A stretch of 64,000 nucleotides of DNA from Adiantum capillus-veneris (Eukaryota; Streptophyta; Polypodiopsida; Polypodiales; Pteridaceae), in assembly GCA_014529385.2 (NCBI GenBank), contig CM043960.1, positions 124,475,543 through 124,539,542 of the forward strand, given 5' to 3'. This document shows, in pieces, positions 44,307 through 58,050 of the stretch. The notes beneath the pieces are model-generated. The model made no database searches and had not been told where the DNA came from. It saw only the letters and a list, made by a program, of their open reading frames with translations. Position 1 is the first letter of the stretch, and each line of letters begins with the position of its first letter. Made by a program: the position numbers and the translations under genes.

Positions 44307-45240
44307 CCTAGAGACTTAACAAGCATAGGTCTGCATAAGTCGTTGTGAACAAGATCTAGAGGACTTCCTAACTCCTTGTCTAAAGGCACTGAGGTCAATC
44401 TAGTTTGTTTCTATAAATGCATTGCTCACATGAATAAAAATCAAAGTAATCTAACACGAAGATATAACCAGATTCTCGTTGCAGTACTTTCATTCCTTCC
44501 TGACTCATATGTCCCACTCAGGTATGCCATAACTCTGTAGACGGTAGCTCGGACGGTAGCTCGGCTACACAAATAGAATTCTCTTTCACTAAAGAGACAT
44601 AGAATGAATACAATGAGCCAGACTTTTGGCCGTTAAGCATGGACAAGTTTCCTTTCTTGATTATCCAAGAACCATGTGCAAAAATTGAAGTGTAACCCAA
44701 ATCGTCTTTAATTGTTCAATAGACATCAAACTCTTTGTCAATGTGGGTACATGTCTGATGTTTTGCAGCATAAAATATTTGTAAATTGTTCAGTAGACAT
44801 CAAAATCTTTGTCAATGTGGGTACATGTCTGACATTTTGCAGCATAAACTCGGTTCCATTATGCAATACAGCATATATGAAGCTCATAAGAATTACCCAG
44901 TTTCATTGTACCATGTGCAGCAGTATATGTGGAGAACCACTACTTATGAGAAGTCACATGAAAGCTAGCACCTGAGTCCACTATCCAATTTTTGGCATAA
45001 CACTCGTCAAGAGCTAACAATGCATCATGACTCAAATCTGAGGTGAACATCAATACATCAGGAACAGTGTCAACAGTTGGAGACTCAAAAATATTAAGTT
45101 CTTCTATCTTCACGGTGCTCTTAGGTCTATTAGCCTTCACTTTTTCTTTTCCCATTTCACATTGTAATGCACGACAATCCTTCTTCAAATGTCCCTTTAT
45201 ATGACAGTGATAACATTAAACATTCTTCATGTCTCTTCCA
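44307..45240 (-). pseudogene. copia-B nucleocapsid, protease, pre-integrase and integrase N-terminus
   Basis: In order on the minus strand: knuckle CYHCHIKGHLKKDC (about 45215-45174), protease NWIVDSGASFHVTSHK at 44990-44940, pre-integrase codons SELPSTELWHT and the following GHMSQEG, and integrase zinc region CEQCIYRNK with LDLVHNDLCRPMLVKSLGG. A 74-bp tandem duplication sits between protease and pre-integrase (44714-44860). Frameshifts are present. Confidence 0.85.
44714..44860. repeat. 74-bp tandem duplication in copia-B
   Basis: GTTCAATAGACATCAAA at 44714 recurs as GTTCAGTAGACATCAAA at 44788. The two units are nearly identical. Confidence 0.9.
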
Positions 45241-45257
45241 CAACCACATTGTTTTGT

Positions 45258-45895
45258 CTAGTCACGGCTACCACTAGCCATATACACACCACCATGCCCA
45301 CTCGCATCAAGAGACTGACGTCTAATCTCCTTACTGAACAACGTGCTAGTAACATAACTGAACACTAGCTTTCTGCCAAGTGTTGAGTTACTTATGGCTA
45401 TATTGAACATATCCCATGACGATTGCAGCCAACATAGCAAGAAGATGGTCTGCATCTCATCATCAAAGTTAAGACCTTTGGAAGTAAGTTGTGAAAACTC
45501 ATTGTTGAACTCATTCAAGTGAGAGCTAGCATTGCTTCCTTCTTTCATGTTCATGCACATAAGTTTCGTCATGAGAAAGAACTTATTCAAGGCACTTTTG
45601 CCATCCCATGTTGCACATAAGGCAACCCATAAATATTTGGCATTAGTCTTATCCATTATTGTGAAGTAAATGGATTCACCAAGGTGCATGAGAATGGTCA
45701 AAATAGCACGCTCATTTCAAATCTTCCCACTGATCATAAGTGTATGCATTCTCTTTTCTCTCATGCAATGGCGCTATTAGGTCCATTGATCACCACATCG
45801 CGCATATGCCGCTTCCAGATTGCAAATTTTGTGCCATCAAACTTCTTAATGTACTACTCATCCTTGTCCAAAGCACTACTAGCAGCCATATTTTC
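45258..45895 (-). pseudogene. copia-B gag
   Basis: Minus codons from about 45890 read MAASSALDKDE, then KKFDGTKFAIWKRHMRDVVI, a copia gag start. After a frame break, the 147-codon frame 45701-45258 reads YLWVALCATWDGKSALNKFF, LMTKLMCMNMKEGSNASSHL and NEFNNEFSQLTSKGLNFDDE, ending in RRQSLDASGHG before the knuckle. Confidence 0.88.
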
Positions 45896-46625
45896 AAGAG
45901 AATGTGGCCAAAAGACTTTTGGTAAAAATTTTGGGGAAATTTTGACAGAGTTTTCCATGTAGCAGGAGCAAAATCTCAAAAGCAATATGCAACAAAATCA
46001 TTGTGTGAACAATCAAATGAAATGAGTATGGACGACTCGAGGGAAAAATCGAGCAGAGTCTCCTTTGTTTGGAGATCAAAATCTCAAGCAAAATTGAGCC
46101 AAAAATAGCACATAAATCAACAAAGAGTAACCATTGGGCATAGACTGGCATATACTACTCAAATAAATTATCGGATGACTGCCAAATCGGAGTCAAAAGC
46201 ACCTATACCCATCTATACATAACCTATGGCAAGGCAATGAAAGAGATCTTCAGCGACCTAATCCATCTCACACTGGGTAACCTGACCCCCAGTGCTCAGT
46301 TCAACAAAACCTCACGCAATGACCCTCACAAAAGGCTATGCATATCGACTAGCTACAATCTTAGAAAGGGCTCTTCTGGACTGAGTCTTAAAAACTGTCG
46401 AGATTGCCAAAAACAAGCCAAAAAGCGGCTCCACAATGTCATACAATGCAACTCAACGTACATGTAACAGTAGTCTTTGCTACACTAGCAAGATCTTCTC
46501 ACAAACAAGTGCCAAAAGAGTGCAAGCAAGTATGAGATGATACCTCTCCCTATGGGAAGTGAAAAATCGCTCTCAACAGAGCACAGTAGCACCACAAGCG
46601 CTAATCACACATAAATCTTCCACTA
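45896..46625. other. copia-B leader region or unknown
   Basis: About 730 bp upstream of copia-B gag. No LTR end or convincing primer-binding site was found. A weak gatgatacc near 46540 may be a decayed one. It ends where gypsy-3 coding starts. Confidence 0.4.
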
Positions 46626-46629
46626 CAAC

Positions 46630-47170
46630 ATGAATAAAACCATCAAGACAATCCTCACCAACATAATCCAGAAGGAAGCACATAAGTGGAACGCTAAGCT
46701 TCAATCAGCATTATGGGCCTATAGAGCTGCCTACAAGGTCACTATTGGCATGACACCTTTCAGGATGGTGTATGGCACAGAGATAGAAGTACTAATGGAA
46801 TTTTCTATTCCCAGTTTGAGAATGGCAGTTGAATATGGAATGGACTTTAATCAGAATCTGAAGCAAAGAGTAGATGAGCTTTTACAATTGGATGAAATTG
46901 GATAGAGAGCCATGTTAGAACAGAAAGTAGTCCAGCGTCCAATTTGGGACCTAAGAAACCAAATTTGAAAATAGGTTTGTTAGGACCCTATGAGGTGGAT
47001 TGGGTGTTCTTCATTGGTATTGTAAGACTTAGAGATTTTCTAGGGCTATTGCTACCAGGAGTATACAATGGGGCCAAGATCAAGCTATACTATGCCAGAA
47101 CATAGGAAATTCCAGTAGAACCAGTACCAGAGGTATCACTTGAATTAGATGATGAACCTTTGAATTTGTT
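46630..47170 (+). pseudogene. gypsy-3 integrase C-terminal part
   Basis: Codons 46630-46905 read NKTIKTILTNIIQKEAHKWN, LWAYRAAYKVTIGMTPFRMV, YGTEIEVLMEF and VDELLQLDEIG. This is the end of a gypsy integrase core followed by the spacer before the GPY module. Degenerate codons near 46990 (GPYEVD-like) mark that module. The remaining pol upstream is absent. Confidence 0.85.
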
Positions 47171-47383
47171 TCATATCAAGCCAGTAGGGAAAAAACCAGA
47201 ACTAGTGCAGACTCAACCTCAGACCAGTCCTAGAACTAATAAGCCAGTTCAAGACCAATGGGACAATTTAGTCACGTCACCTAACTATCACCAACAGAAA
47301 ATAAATGCCACCATCATCAAAAGGATTTTTTCAATAATAACAATTATAATGGACCAATGCATGTGTGACATGTCACAAACGGT

Positions 47384-50300
47384 GTGCATCATTTTGAGAA
47401 GGCTGAGGAGTGGTGCATTCATGGCACATGTGCATATAACTATGCAAAGGGTCCATCCATCTTCACTTTACTCGCACTCTCTTGTTCCACGTGTATCACA
47501 ACCCACAACAATCTCTTCAAGCTCGTTGCAACAACAAACACCCTCAACAGTTGCAGGCATGCTACCATAAATCCCTTCGATACTTTCTATACGGATCTTT
47601 CACCACAACAAGTAAGTCTTCTTCTACCCATACATGTTTGTCTGAGTCATCTAACATCAGAAAGACAACCTCACAGCAAAGTAGCCCACACTAAGATAGC
47701 TAAATATGTTTTTCAAGAGAAAGAGCATAATCTGTTAAGGCTATGGAACTTAGAAGTAGTGGTAGACGCCGTAGCGCTACCATTTAATGCAAGAATTACT
47801 CAGCAAGTATTAGCCACATACCAAGCTGACAAGGACACAACAATGGTGATTGGAGAAACATTGGAACTAACACCCGGTGAGTTGGCCCACGTGTTTAGGA
47901 TTTTAGATGCACCAAAACCCACACCAACCACAATTGATGAGGTCATCAAATTTTTGAAAGAAGATGATCAGGCCAGAAAGAAGCAAAAGGATGGTGCTCA
48001 GGGAATTCTAGTAGCAACATTGGAATGCATTGTAGCATATAGATTCATTGTTGAAACTATCAGTCTAAAGGACAACCCAACTTATCTGTCAAAAAAGTTG
48101 TTTACCATGTTACTCGCTAAGATTCAGAACCCAAAAGCCATTATCAACATAAGCCAATTTTTATATACCAGCTTAGTGCAGTAGGCTGTCAACCAAAAAT
48201 TTGTTTAAAGCTTGGTATGTCTGGCAATTTCTATATTGGGAAAATTTGGCTCCAGTACATGAAAATGTTCAAATAATCTGGGATGAGGTGACAAAGGAGA
48301 GGGCATCGCAAATCACAGTCACATCATTTGAAGAAACTACCACCGAGGAGGCTAACAAGATTGGAGAATAGACAGACGCTACAACAAAGCAATTTGAAGA
48401 CAAAGCGAAAGAGAAAGTGAAAACTGGAGCAAAACGACCATCAAATCAGACAGAGATTGGGTCATCAAGTAAAAAGCAGAAGACATTGGACCTTTGAAAG
48501 GTTTCAAAACCAGAACACAAATGCAAGGGAGCACTGAAAACCCCCAACTGACACAACGCAAAGCAAAGCCATTGGACAACAACAACAAGAGAAGCAGACC
48601 GAGGGAAAAGCAGTCGACATAGAACAAGCCCATACCAATGTCATACTGGAGGGGGAGGGGCATCAAGTAGCGGCTTAGCACCTAATCCCAACTAGTTACC
48701 CATTGTGAAGTTGGATAGGCTTCAATGCCTTCAAAAACAACCACTTAAAGAGCGATTAGTAATGAAAAAAACCAAATCAGTCTCTGCATTACCTTATGCC
48801 CGATGATCGTTTATGAGATTGATCAGACCGATCCAAATGTCATCACACAAGGATATGCTACAGCCGTACAATCTGGATGGAACACAATTGTCAACTCCAT
48901 AGCCCAGATGATGGAAGTGCAGGCATCCATTTCTAGCTCAAAAGCAGATTAGTTAAAAGGTGAGCTTCAAACGACCAACGTTGAGCTAGAAAAGCTTAAG
49001 AAGGAGAAAGCTGGATGGACATATAAAATTTTAGCATTACAGCTCCAGCAACAACAAGACAACAAAGAAATAAATGGCCTCCAAAAGAAGATAGAGAAAA
49101 TTAACAAGGAAAATAGAGTCATGCAGAAGGTGAAAGAAGAGGCTGAACGAGATGCCGACCGCTTCAAACATTGTTGAAAGCGAAAAGACCACACTACCAA
49201 AAGCTGTACCGAAAACATCACATCCTGAAGGACGCGATTAATGGAAAAACATATTTATCATTCTTTGGTACAAAATAGTAGACAAGAAGTGCAATTTGAC
49301 CTTAAACCTCATTGATCTGGAAAATTTCATAGAGTCCATTTAGTCAGACCTCCAAGAGAAGGCTAGTATGTACACTCCGGCACTGGCAAATGAGGCACTA
49401 ACAGAGTACTTGGAGAATTAGAAGAACCAGGATGATGATTACGAGAAGGATGATAATGATGAGGATGATCAGACCCACGACTAGCAGAACCAAAAGATAG
49501 ATGATGATGATGATGATGATAAGGATGGACATAACACAGGTCAGCCCCGCAGGTGGATCAACACCCATTGGGAGCCAACCTCCAGATCATGCTACAGATA
49601 GGCCTGTTGAGCATCAACCACCACCTATTGATGACAACCACCAATAGAATCCACCTAACCAACAACAAGTTGGGCAACAAGCAGTTCATTACTCAATGTA
49701 GATATGTTAAGGGAAAAACCATCCTACTGGAGCCTAACTCCACAAAGCTACTCACACTCAACAAAAGCCTACGGAAGCAGAAGCACCTCGAGATCTAGAA
49801 GTACCTAGATAATGACTCAGATATTCGGATCTTGAGAGGTTTCAGATGTTATATGTGGGGGCCAGACGAATTATTCAGGACCAAAAATCTACCAATTACC
49901 ATGATCAGACAGTGTGTCACAATTACCCCCACATCCTTATTGTGTCCAACTACTAGAAAGAGTTCCAGGATGGTGCCTGACCAATGATGATAAAGTAGTA
50001 AACCCAGCTGTAAAGGACTTAACCATTGTTGAACTCAAGTCTCTAGGGATACAGGTGGAGTTGTTATTAGGCACTAAACCAACCTATCAATGTATGAAAA
50101 ATATTCGTCTTCAAATCAAAGAAATGCTATACAGATGTAGAGTGCCAGGGGAATTCTAAATCTAAGGGTCAAAACCTTACTGGAAAACCATGCGATTAGC
50201 AGCCGAGGACCTAAGACCAGGATGACTCTGAGTGTCAAAAAGGATCATGAGATTAATTAAGTGCTATAAGATTGTGGAAGACACCAATGATGCAAATTCA

Positions 50301-51298
50301 AGAACATATCTAGTTAGAGATCAATAATCAGCACAATATATAACTACAAGCACATTCTGCTATTATATTGATGAGTATGACAAAACACAACTTACCACAA
50401 TTTAAGTCTGACTAAAAAAATTGAGCACATCAAAAGTCAAATGGTTGAATTAAGAGGGTTGGACCCAACAAGAAATGCATTTGAAAAGTTTACTTCATCT
50501 CATTCAGATCTCCAGAAAGATGATGCAGCAGCAGGAGAACCAGATGACCATGAACCTTCTGGAGTTGTACCTTAATCCTCGGCACTTCTCTATGCCATTC
50601 CAGCTAAAGAAGCAGAGCTACCTCGCTTCTTTCCAGCACTATATCTGCCTCACACTAAGCCAACAAATCAACAACGATATGTTCAGATAGCATATGGGCT
50701 CAGGGTCTGGTATGAGGAAGCTTCCACGAAGTGGATGGCATGGAATCAAGTGTTGCAAGAGGCACTGACGAAGACGATCGTTAATGAGCTCATTGCCGAC
50801 TTACAAAAGTTTCAACTCTTAATGGGGCAATGAAAAGTACAAATCGGAAGGCTCATTAAGATCACGAAGCAGCTTCTTGAGCTAATGGTGGAAGCCTCCA
50901 AAATTCGAGAAAAATAATTAGCTAATAAGGCAAGCTTTGAACCCTAGTTTAGAGAAATGGCTAAGATTTTATTTGAGGCTCGCATCAAATGCACTCAGCC
51001 ATTGCCTCAAGGGTGGATGCACACTGCATCATACTGCCATAAGATGGCAAGGGCCGGGATGACAAGAGGTAAATGTACCTTGTACGACCCCATAACCAAG
51101 AGATGGAATCAACTAATTCCTTATGAAGTGGAAATGAAGACAGCACAAAAAGAGCAGCTGAAGCAAGAGGCCCTATTCAGGTTGATTCAGAAGGACAACA
51201 CGGCTCCAAGTGCTCCTGGACCCTTGAAAGTGCTTCATAGACCTCCTAACAAGAAGGCACCTGACAAGAAGAAAGTCAGATGGACAGATACTCAGTAA
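47384..51298 (+). pseudogene. extra coding region between gypsy-3 integrase and 3' LTR
   Basis: About 3.9 kb with plus-strand coding character in short consecutive frames. The first (47384-48184) has FARITQQVLATYQADKD-like sequence and ELAHVFRILDAP, with a mostly helical look. A predicted coiled coil around 48960-49180 contains LKGELQTTNVELEKLKKEKA and then Gln/Lys/Glu-rich heptads. An Asp/Glu-rich run lies at 49420-49530. Two conserved-looking frames follow: 49914-50159 (VPGWCLTNDDKVVNPAVKDL) and 50957-51298 (LPQGWMHTASYCHKMARAGM, ending in a Lys/Pro-rich tail). I do not recognise a family. Its position corresponds to env-like or accessory frames of Athila/Tat-type elements. Stops break it throughout. 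Confidence 0.6.
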
Positions 51299-51340
51299 AA
51301 CCACAACGCTATTGGAGATTTTGGTATTTATACCAAAATA

Positions 51341-51359
51341 CAAGAAAGGGGAGGAGAAA
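51341..51359 (+). promoter_or_regulatory. gypsy-3 polypurine tract
   Basis: CAAGAAAGGGGAGGAGAAA, directly before the LTR start TGTAGAAGG. Confidence 0.85.
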
Positions 51360-51900
51360 TGTAGAAGGTGGGAACAACCCTTAACAGGTGACTGGGGGGT
51401 GACTACACCAGAGGCTTCTAGAAGCAGTAAACCAAAAATAGTTACCATGGTAAGTGACAGTACACATTCAGTCAGACGTCAGCCGGCTGCTATAAATAGG
51501 ACCCACTTTTCATTTCGAGTCTCCAGCTCTTTCTGCCCGCTTACTCTGAGTTGTAGTCCAAACCCCAATACTTTGTATCTTGAGCCATTGACTGATGTAC
51601 TTTGTATTCCCATTAAGCTGAACACTCATTCAATACTAATTCTAGTTGTACTTTTGTATCATCTAAATAATACAACTCCAGTTCTAGTGTCTTTTATAAT
51701 TCCAGTTCCAATTATCTTTTCCAATATCTTGCCATTTCAGTTCTAGTCTTGTCTTCCAGTGCACTGAAGTCTGAGTCTAAACTGAACTAACTCTAACTAC
51801 CAACCTGGACTAGCTGTCTGAATACATTCAACTCATTTCAGTCTTGTCCTTTCAAGCCTCCACCATGTTAAAATCTCCCATAATGAACTAATCTCTTTGT
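51360..51900 (+). repeat. gypsy-3 3' LTR (end uncertain)
   Basis: It starts after the polypurine tract and contains a clear TATA box (51491-51500). No second copy is available to fix its end. Confidence 0.6.
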
Positions 51901-53337
<1,437 letters not shown>

Positions 53338-53484
53338 CCCCCCGCCCCCCCTGAGTGCAATGCCTGTTTGTTTACCTCATCTGTGCATGCAGGCTATTGG
53401 AAATGATATTTTCGCTAAGGCTCAAGACCACTAACTAGAATGACTGGTCGTGAGCTGAAGGATGTGAGCAACGGCCAAGACTTG

Positions 53485-53603
<119 letters not shown>

Positions 53604-53751
53604 ATTGCTAGCACTGAAGCTGAACTATCGCAACAGTTTAAGAGCGAGAGAGATAGAGAGATTCCTTGTTTGCCATATTTAGAAGCGAGCCCCGACTACA
53701 GCTATTAATTCGAATGATTGGCGCAGACTTCAAAATTATTTTCAATTTGTG

Positions 53752-54788
<1,037 letters not shown>

Positions 54789-54837
<49 letters not shown>
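54789..54837. repeat. (GA)n array at the LINE-A 3' end
   Basis: About 49 bp of GA with one AA interruption. It reads (CT)n in LINE sense and is the apparent tail of LINE-A, abutting LINE-B ORF1. Confidence 0.9.
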
Positions 54838-54919
54838 TTCTATTATCATCTTCAAAGGTCAAATATGACCTAGGGGACCAAATGAACATGTCGCATGGTG
54901 TGAGTGGAGGTCATAAGTG

Positions 54920-55975
54920 ACTATCGATGCTCAAAAATGGCTGAAATGAGCGTCACAATAGAGAGTCCACATCGCGTCTGGGAGAGGAAGGTATGTAGGG
55001 AGAGATCATGGCTGAATTTATGGAGAAAAGAGAACCTAATGTGGTAAAAATCTAAGTAGTGTGTGGTACTCACTCTCTCGCACTTGACGAGGGCATAAGG
55101 TGCAAAGTCAATGACACTCTTTGCTAGTGCCCCAACATCCAGTCTCGCAGCAGGAGCTAAGATGAATGGAGGCAATGGTGCGAATCGCACTCAGTCGTAT
55201 GGGCTCAAGGATGTAGGGATGGGTTCGGTTACCTCGTTCGGAGAAGAAGATAGATTTGTAGTTTGGGGCAATGTGTGTGGTGTAATGGCTGAAGCGAGAA
55301 CCTTTGAATTTCTCCCAAGCCGTGATACATTGGCGTTGTAAGAATTCCTCATTAACTTGGGAACATCGAAGTATCCTTGACCGAGTGACATGCATCCCAT
55401 CTTCCAAACCATTTCTTGATGTCAAGCATCCACCCTGAACTTAGTATTTTGCTCTTGCATGTCTTTTGGACCTTTTGACTTGCTTCATATGCGATTTTAG
55501 GAAGCCAATACAAAGGGCTATGTTGTGTCTTAAGCATGTATTCCACAACCCTTTGCATGCCCAAGACCTCAATGGGAAGTGATCCGGACTCAAGAAGTAA
55601 GAGCGTGTAGGGTGTTTGTGTCTTGACTTGGAGAAAGTGGGTGAGAAAACTCTTTTGGACATTCTCAAACTCTTTCCAAGTAGACTTCCCGATGCTTGGC
55701 ACTCCACACCTCCACTCATAAAGAAGCACCGGTGTCACCAATGTATCAAAGAGGTACTTTTTGAGAGCCCAACACTTGATCTCTCCAGGATTGCACATGT
55801 TCTCAAATGCATAATAAGCCCTCTTTCCGGCTTCCAAGCGATGCATTGCGCAATCCTTCCATTTCTGATTGGATGGAACCTCAACGCCAAGGTACTTGAA
55901 GCTATCTACCACTTCAAGTTTCTCATTGTTGTATACAATGCATGGATTTTCGTCATTAAGGGTCTTTACAAGCAT
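54920..55975 (-). pseudogene. LINE-A ORF2 C-terminal region
   Basis: The frame 55975-55352 begins right after RT with SFKYLGVEVPSNQKW and continues through WALKKYLFDTLVTPVLLYEW, the typical post-RT region. A second frame (55350-55108) reads QRQCITAWEKFKGSRFSHYT, then EPIRLSAIRTIASIHLSS and CETGCWGT. Cysteines after this (CTLCPRQVRE-like in another frame) suggest a Cys/His motif at the C-terminus, as in many LINEs. Confidence 0.75.
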
Positions 55976-56782
55976 AACCTTGGTTTTGATCCATTCACGA
56001 TTAGTCCGCTATATAGGTAAAAGCGTTCCAAGACACTCATAAGCTTTTGTGCATCTTCTAAGGTATGTACCAAGAGCACTACATCATTGACATAAAGCAA
56101 AAGCATGATCACCGCATTTTCGATTTTAACGTCTTTTATGCCTTCTTGTTGCATAAAATCAAGAACCATGCATTCCAATTCATCAATGAGTAGCCCAAAG
56201 AGGGTTGGGGAAAGTGGGTATCCTTGTTTGACACCATGGTGCTTGCAAAAAATTTTGAAATTCCATCTCCCATACGTAGTCGACATATCACTTTTTGGTA
56301 GATGCGAAAGATTGCATGCATAAATTCTCTCGGCATTTAAAGGCTTTGCATACGTCTCCAAATATTTACTCGCGGTACCATGTCAAAAGATTTCTTGAAA
56401 TCCGCAAAGCAACAATACAACTTTTTTCCTTTCAATCGAGACGCTTCCATAAGAACTCGAAGAGTGACAAGGTGATCAATAGTGCTATGATGCTTTCAAA
56501 AACCTGCTTGGCCAAGCGCACGTTTGCCGTTCTTTTCAGCCCATTCACTTATATTCATCTCCATGATACATCCAAATAACTTTGCCATCAAAGAACCAAC
56601 CATTATAGTGCGATAGTTGTTCACATTGTTTACATCTCCTCCTTTGTGCAAAGGTTTGATCCAATTTTCACTCCAATCATGAGGCATGCCATGCTGAAAG
56701 GCAAGGTTAAATATGTCGTGTATCCAATATCGTGTTTTCTTGCTTTTCCATTTAATCATTTCAGCCTTGACACCTTAATTAA
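55966..56782 (-). pseudogene. LINE-A reverse transcriptase
   Basis: Pieces in order: WIHDIFNLAFQHGMPHDWSE, PLHKGGDVNNVNNYRTIMVG, KRALGQAGF, CCFADFKKSFDMVPR, GVKQGYPLSPTLFGLLIDEL, and the active site MLLLYVNDVVLLVHT. These are RT blocks of a non-LTR retrotransposon. Asn replaces the first catalytic Asp of the usual Y/F-x-D-D. At least two frameshifts lie between the blocks. Confidence 0.88.
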
Positions 56783-57420
56783 CACTAGTTCTGTAATTGG
56801 ACACTTAAGTGTCCTGAGACACTAAAGTGTCCTGTTTTTCTACCATGTTTTGGCAATTTATTTGTTAAGCTAGAAAGAAGTTTTTTACACCTTGCTTCTA
56901 CCATAGATTGGTTATCGGGAAAGAAAACACTGGATTTTTCTCCATATCAAAATACAATTTGTATGGAGAGAATTCTCGTAAGTTCTAAGGCATAAATTTT
57001 AGTAAAATTTCAAGCTTGTTTGCAAAAAAAAATCATAAAATTACTATATGTTTTTGTAGAGATGGCCTTTTTTATGTTTATAAAAGCCAAGTGTTAGCAT
57101 TTAGTGTTACAAAACAATGGAATGCACTTCAAAGATAATTTTTCAAGTCACATGTAAGCTATAGACATAATTTCATACTTGAGCACGTGCTGAATAAGAG
57201 CATAATTTTGGTCTTCCAAAGGTCCCCTCATGAAATTGGTACTATTCTAGTGCAATTTGACAACTACAAATGAATTTATATGTTTAAACCAAGAAACTAC
57301 GTATTTTTTGGGCTCCCTGACTCAAGTAAATCTCATTGCTTGAACTCTATCTTGAATTCTTTATCGTGCAAAAACTCTTAAAATTCTTGAGTTCTCCGTA
57401 ATAACATTGAAACCAAGGTT

Positions 57421-57423
57421 TTA
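57421..57423. repeat. CACTA target-site duplication, left
   Basis: TTA; the matching TTA lies at 59625-59627. Confidence 0.9.
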
Positions 57424-57447
57424 CACTACAAGAGGTTGTGTGCTCTT

Positions 57448-57682
57448 GTGACGCTGTTAGCGACGGAAATACACTAGGTTTTTATAACCCCCGGCGTCGC
57501 TAAAACCGTCGCTAGTAGCGTCGCTACGAGAGCGTCGCTGTAGGCGTCGCTATATGCGTCGCTATATAGCGACGCATATAGCGACGCCTATAGCGACGGT
57601 TATAGCGACGTTTACACAGGAGACTATAGCGACGCTACAGAGCCATAAATAGCGACGGTTATAGCGACGCCCGAGAGAATTT
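57448..57682. repeat. CACTA left subterminal repeat array with 50-bp palindrome
   Basis: More than twelve copies of CGTCGCTA or its complement lie in about 230 bp. 57541-57590 is a perfect palindrome (centre 57565/57566; half-site begins TAGGCGTCGCTATATGCGTC), extending to 57533-57598 with one mismatch. Confidence 0.92.
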
Positions 57683-58050
57683 TTTTTTGGTGACAGGGCA
57701 TTGAATGCCCTGCCACCCATCAACCATATTGTACTTGATTCACTTTTTAAAAAAAGTGCAAGGGTAGATAATAGACCCAAAATAGTCACCCACAAGACGC
57801 ATTGTTTGCAAAATTGACAAGCGTAAAATTGACAATTGTACACATCATAGGCAAAATGAATTGATTGGCAAATGTAATAATGACAATTGTACAACATCAT
57901 AGGCATAAAGAATTGATTGGCAAAAGGAACTACGGTGACAAATGTAATAATATACATGGTTCAAAAAGACGTATAAAATGCGTCTCATGATACATAAGCT
58001 ATGAGAAACCCTAAACTAATGCTATCTAGCTACGGCTAAACTGACGTCGT

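Larger units (their letters stand above)
46626..51900 (+). mobile_element. gypsy-3: 5'-truncated Ty3/gypsy element with extra downstream coding region
   Basis: It begins abruptly within the integrase (46630), continues with about 4 kb of degenerate coding sequence, a strong polypurine tract (51341-51359) and a 3' LTR starting TGTAGAAGG at 51360. The LTR has TATAAATAGG at 51491. Its right end is not identifiable because no second copy lies in the window; 51900 is an estimate. The integrase resembles Tat/OTA-type gypsy elements. Confidence 0.75.

Noticed and set aside
55111..56361. Plus-strand frames of 70-130 codons across the LINE RT
   Set aside because: Antisense shadows of the LINE coding strand, whose minus-strand motifs are clear.
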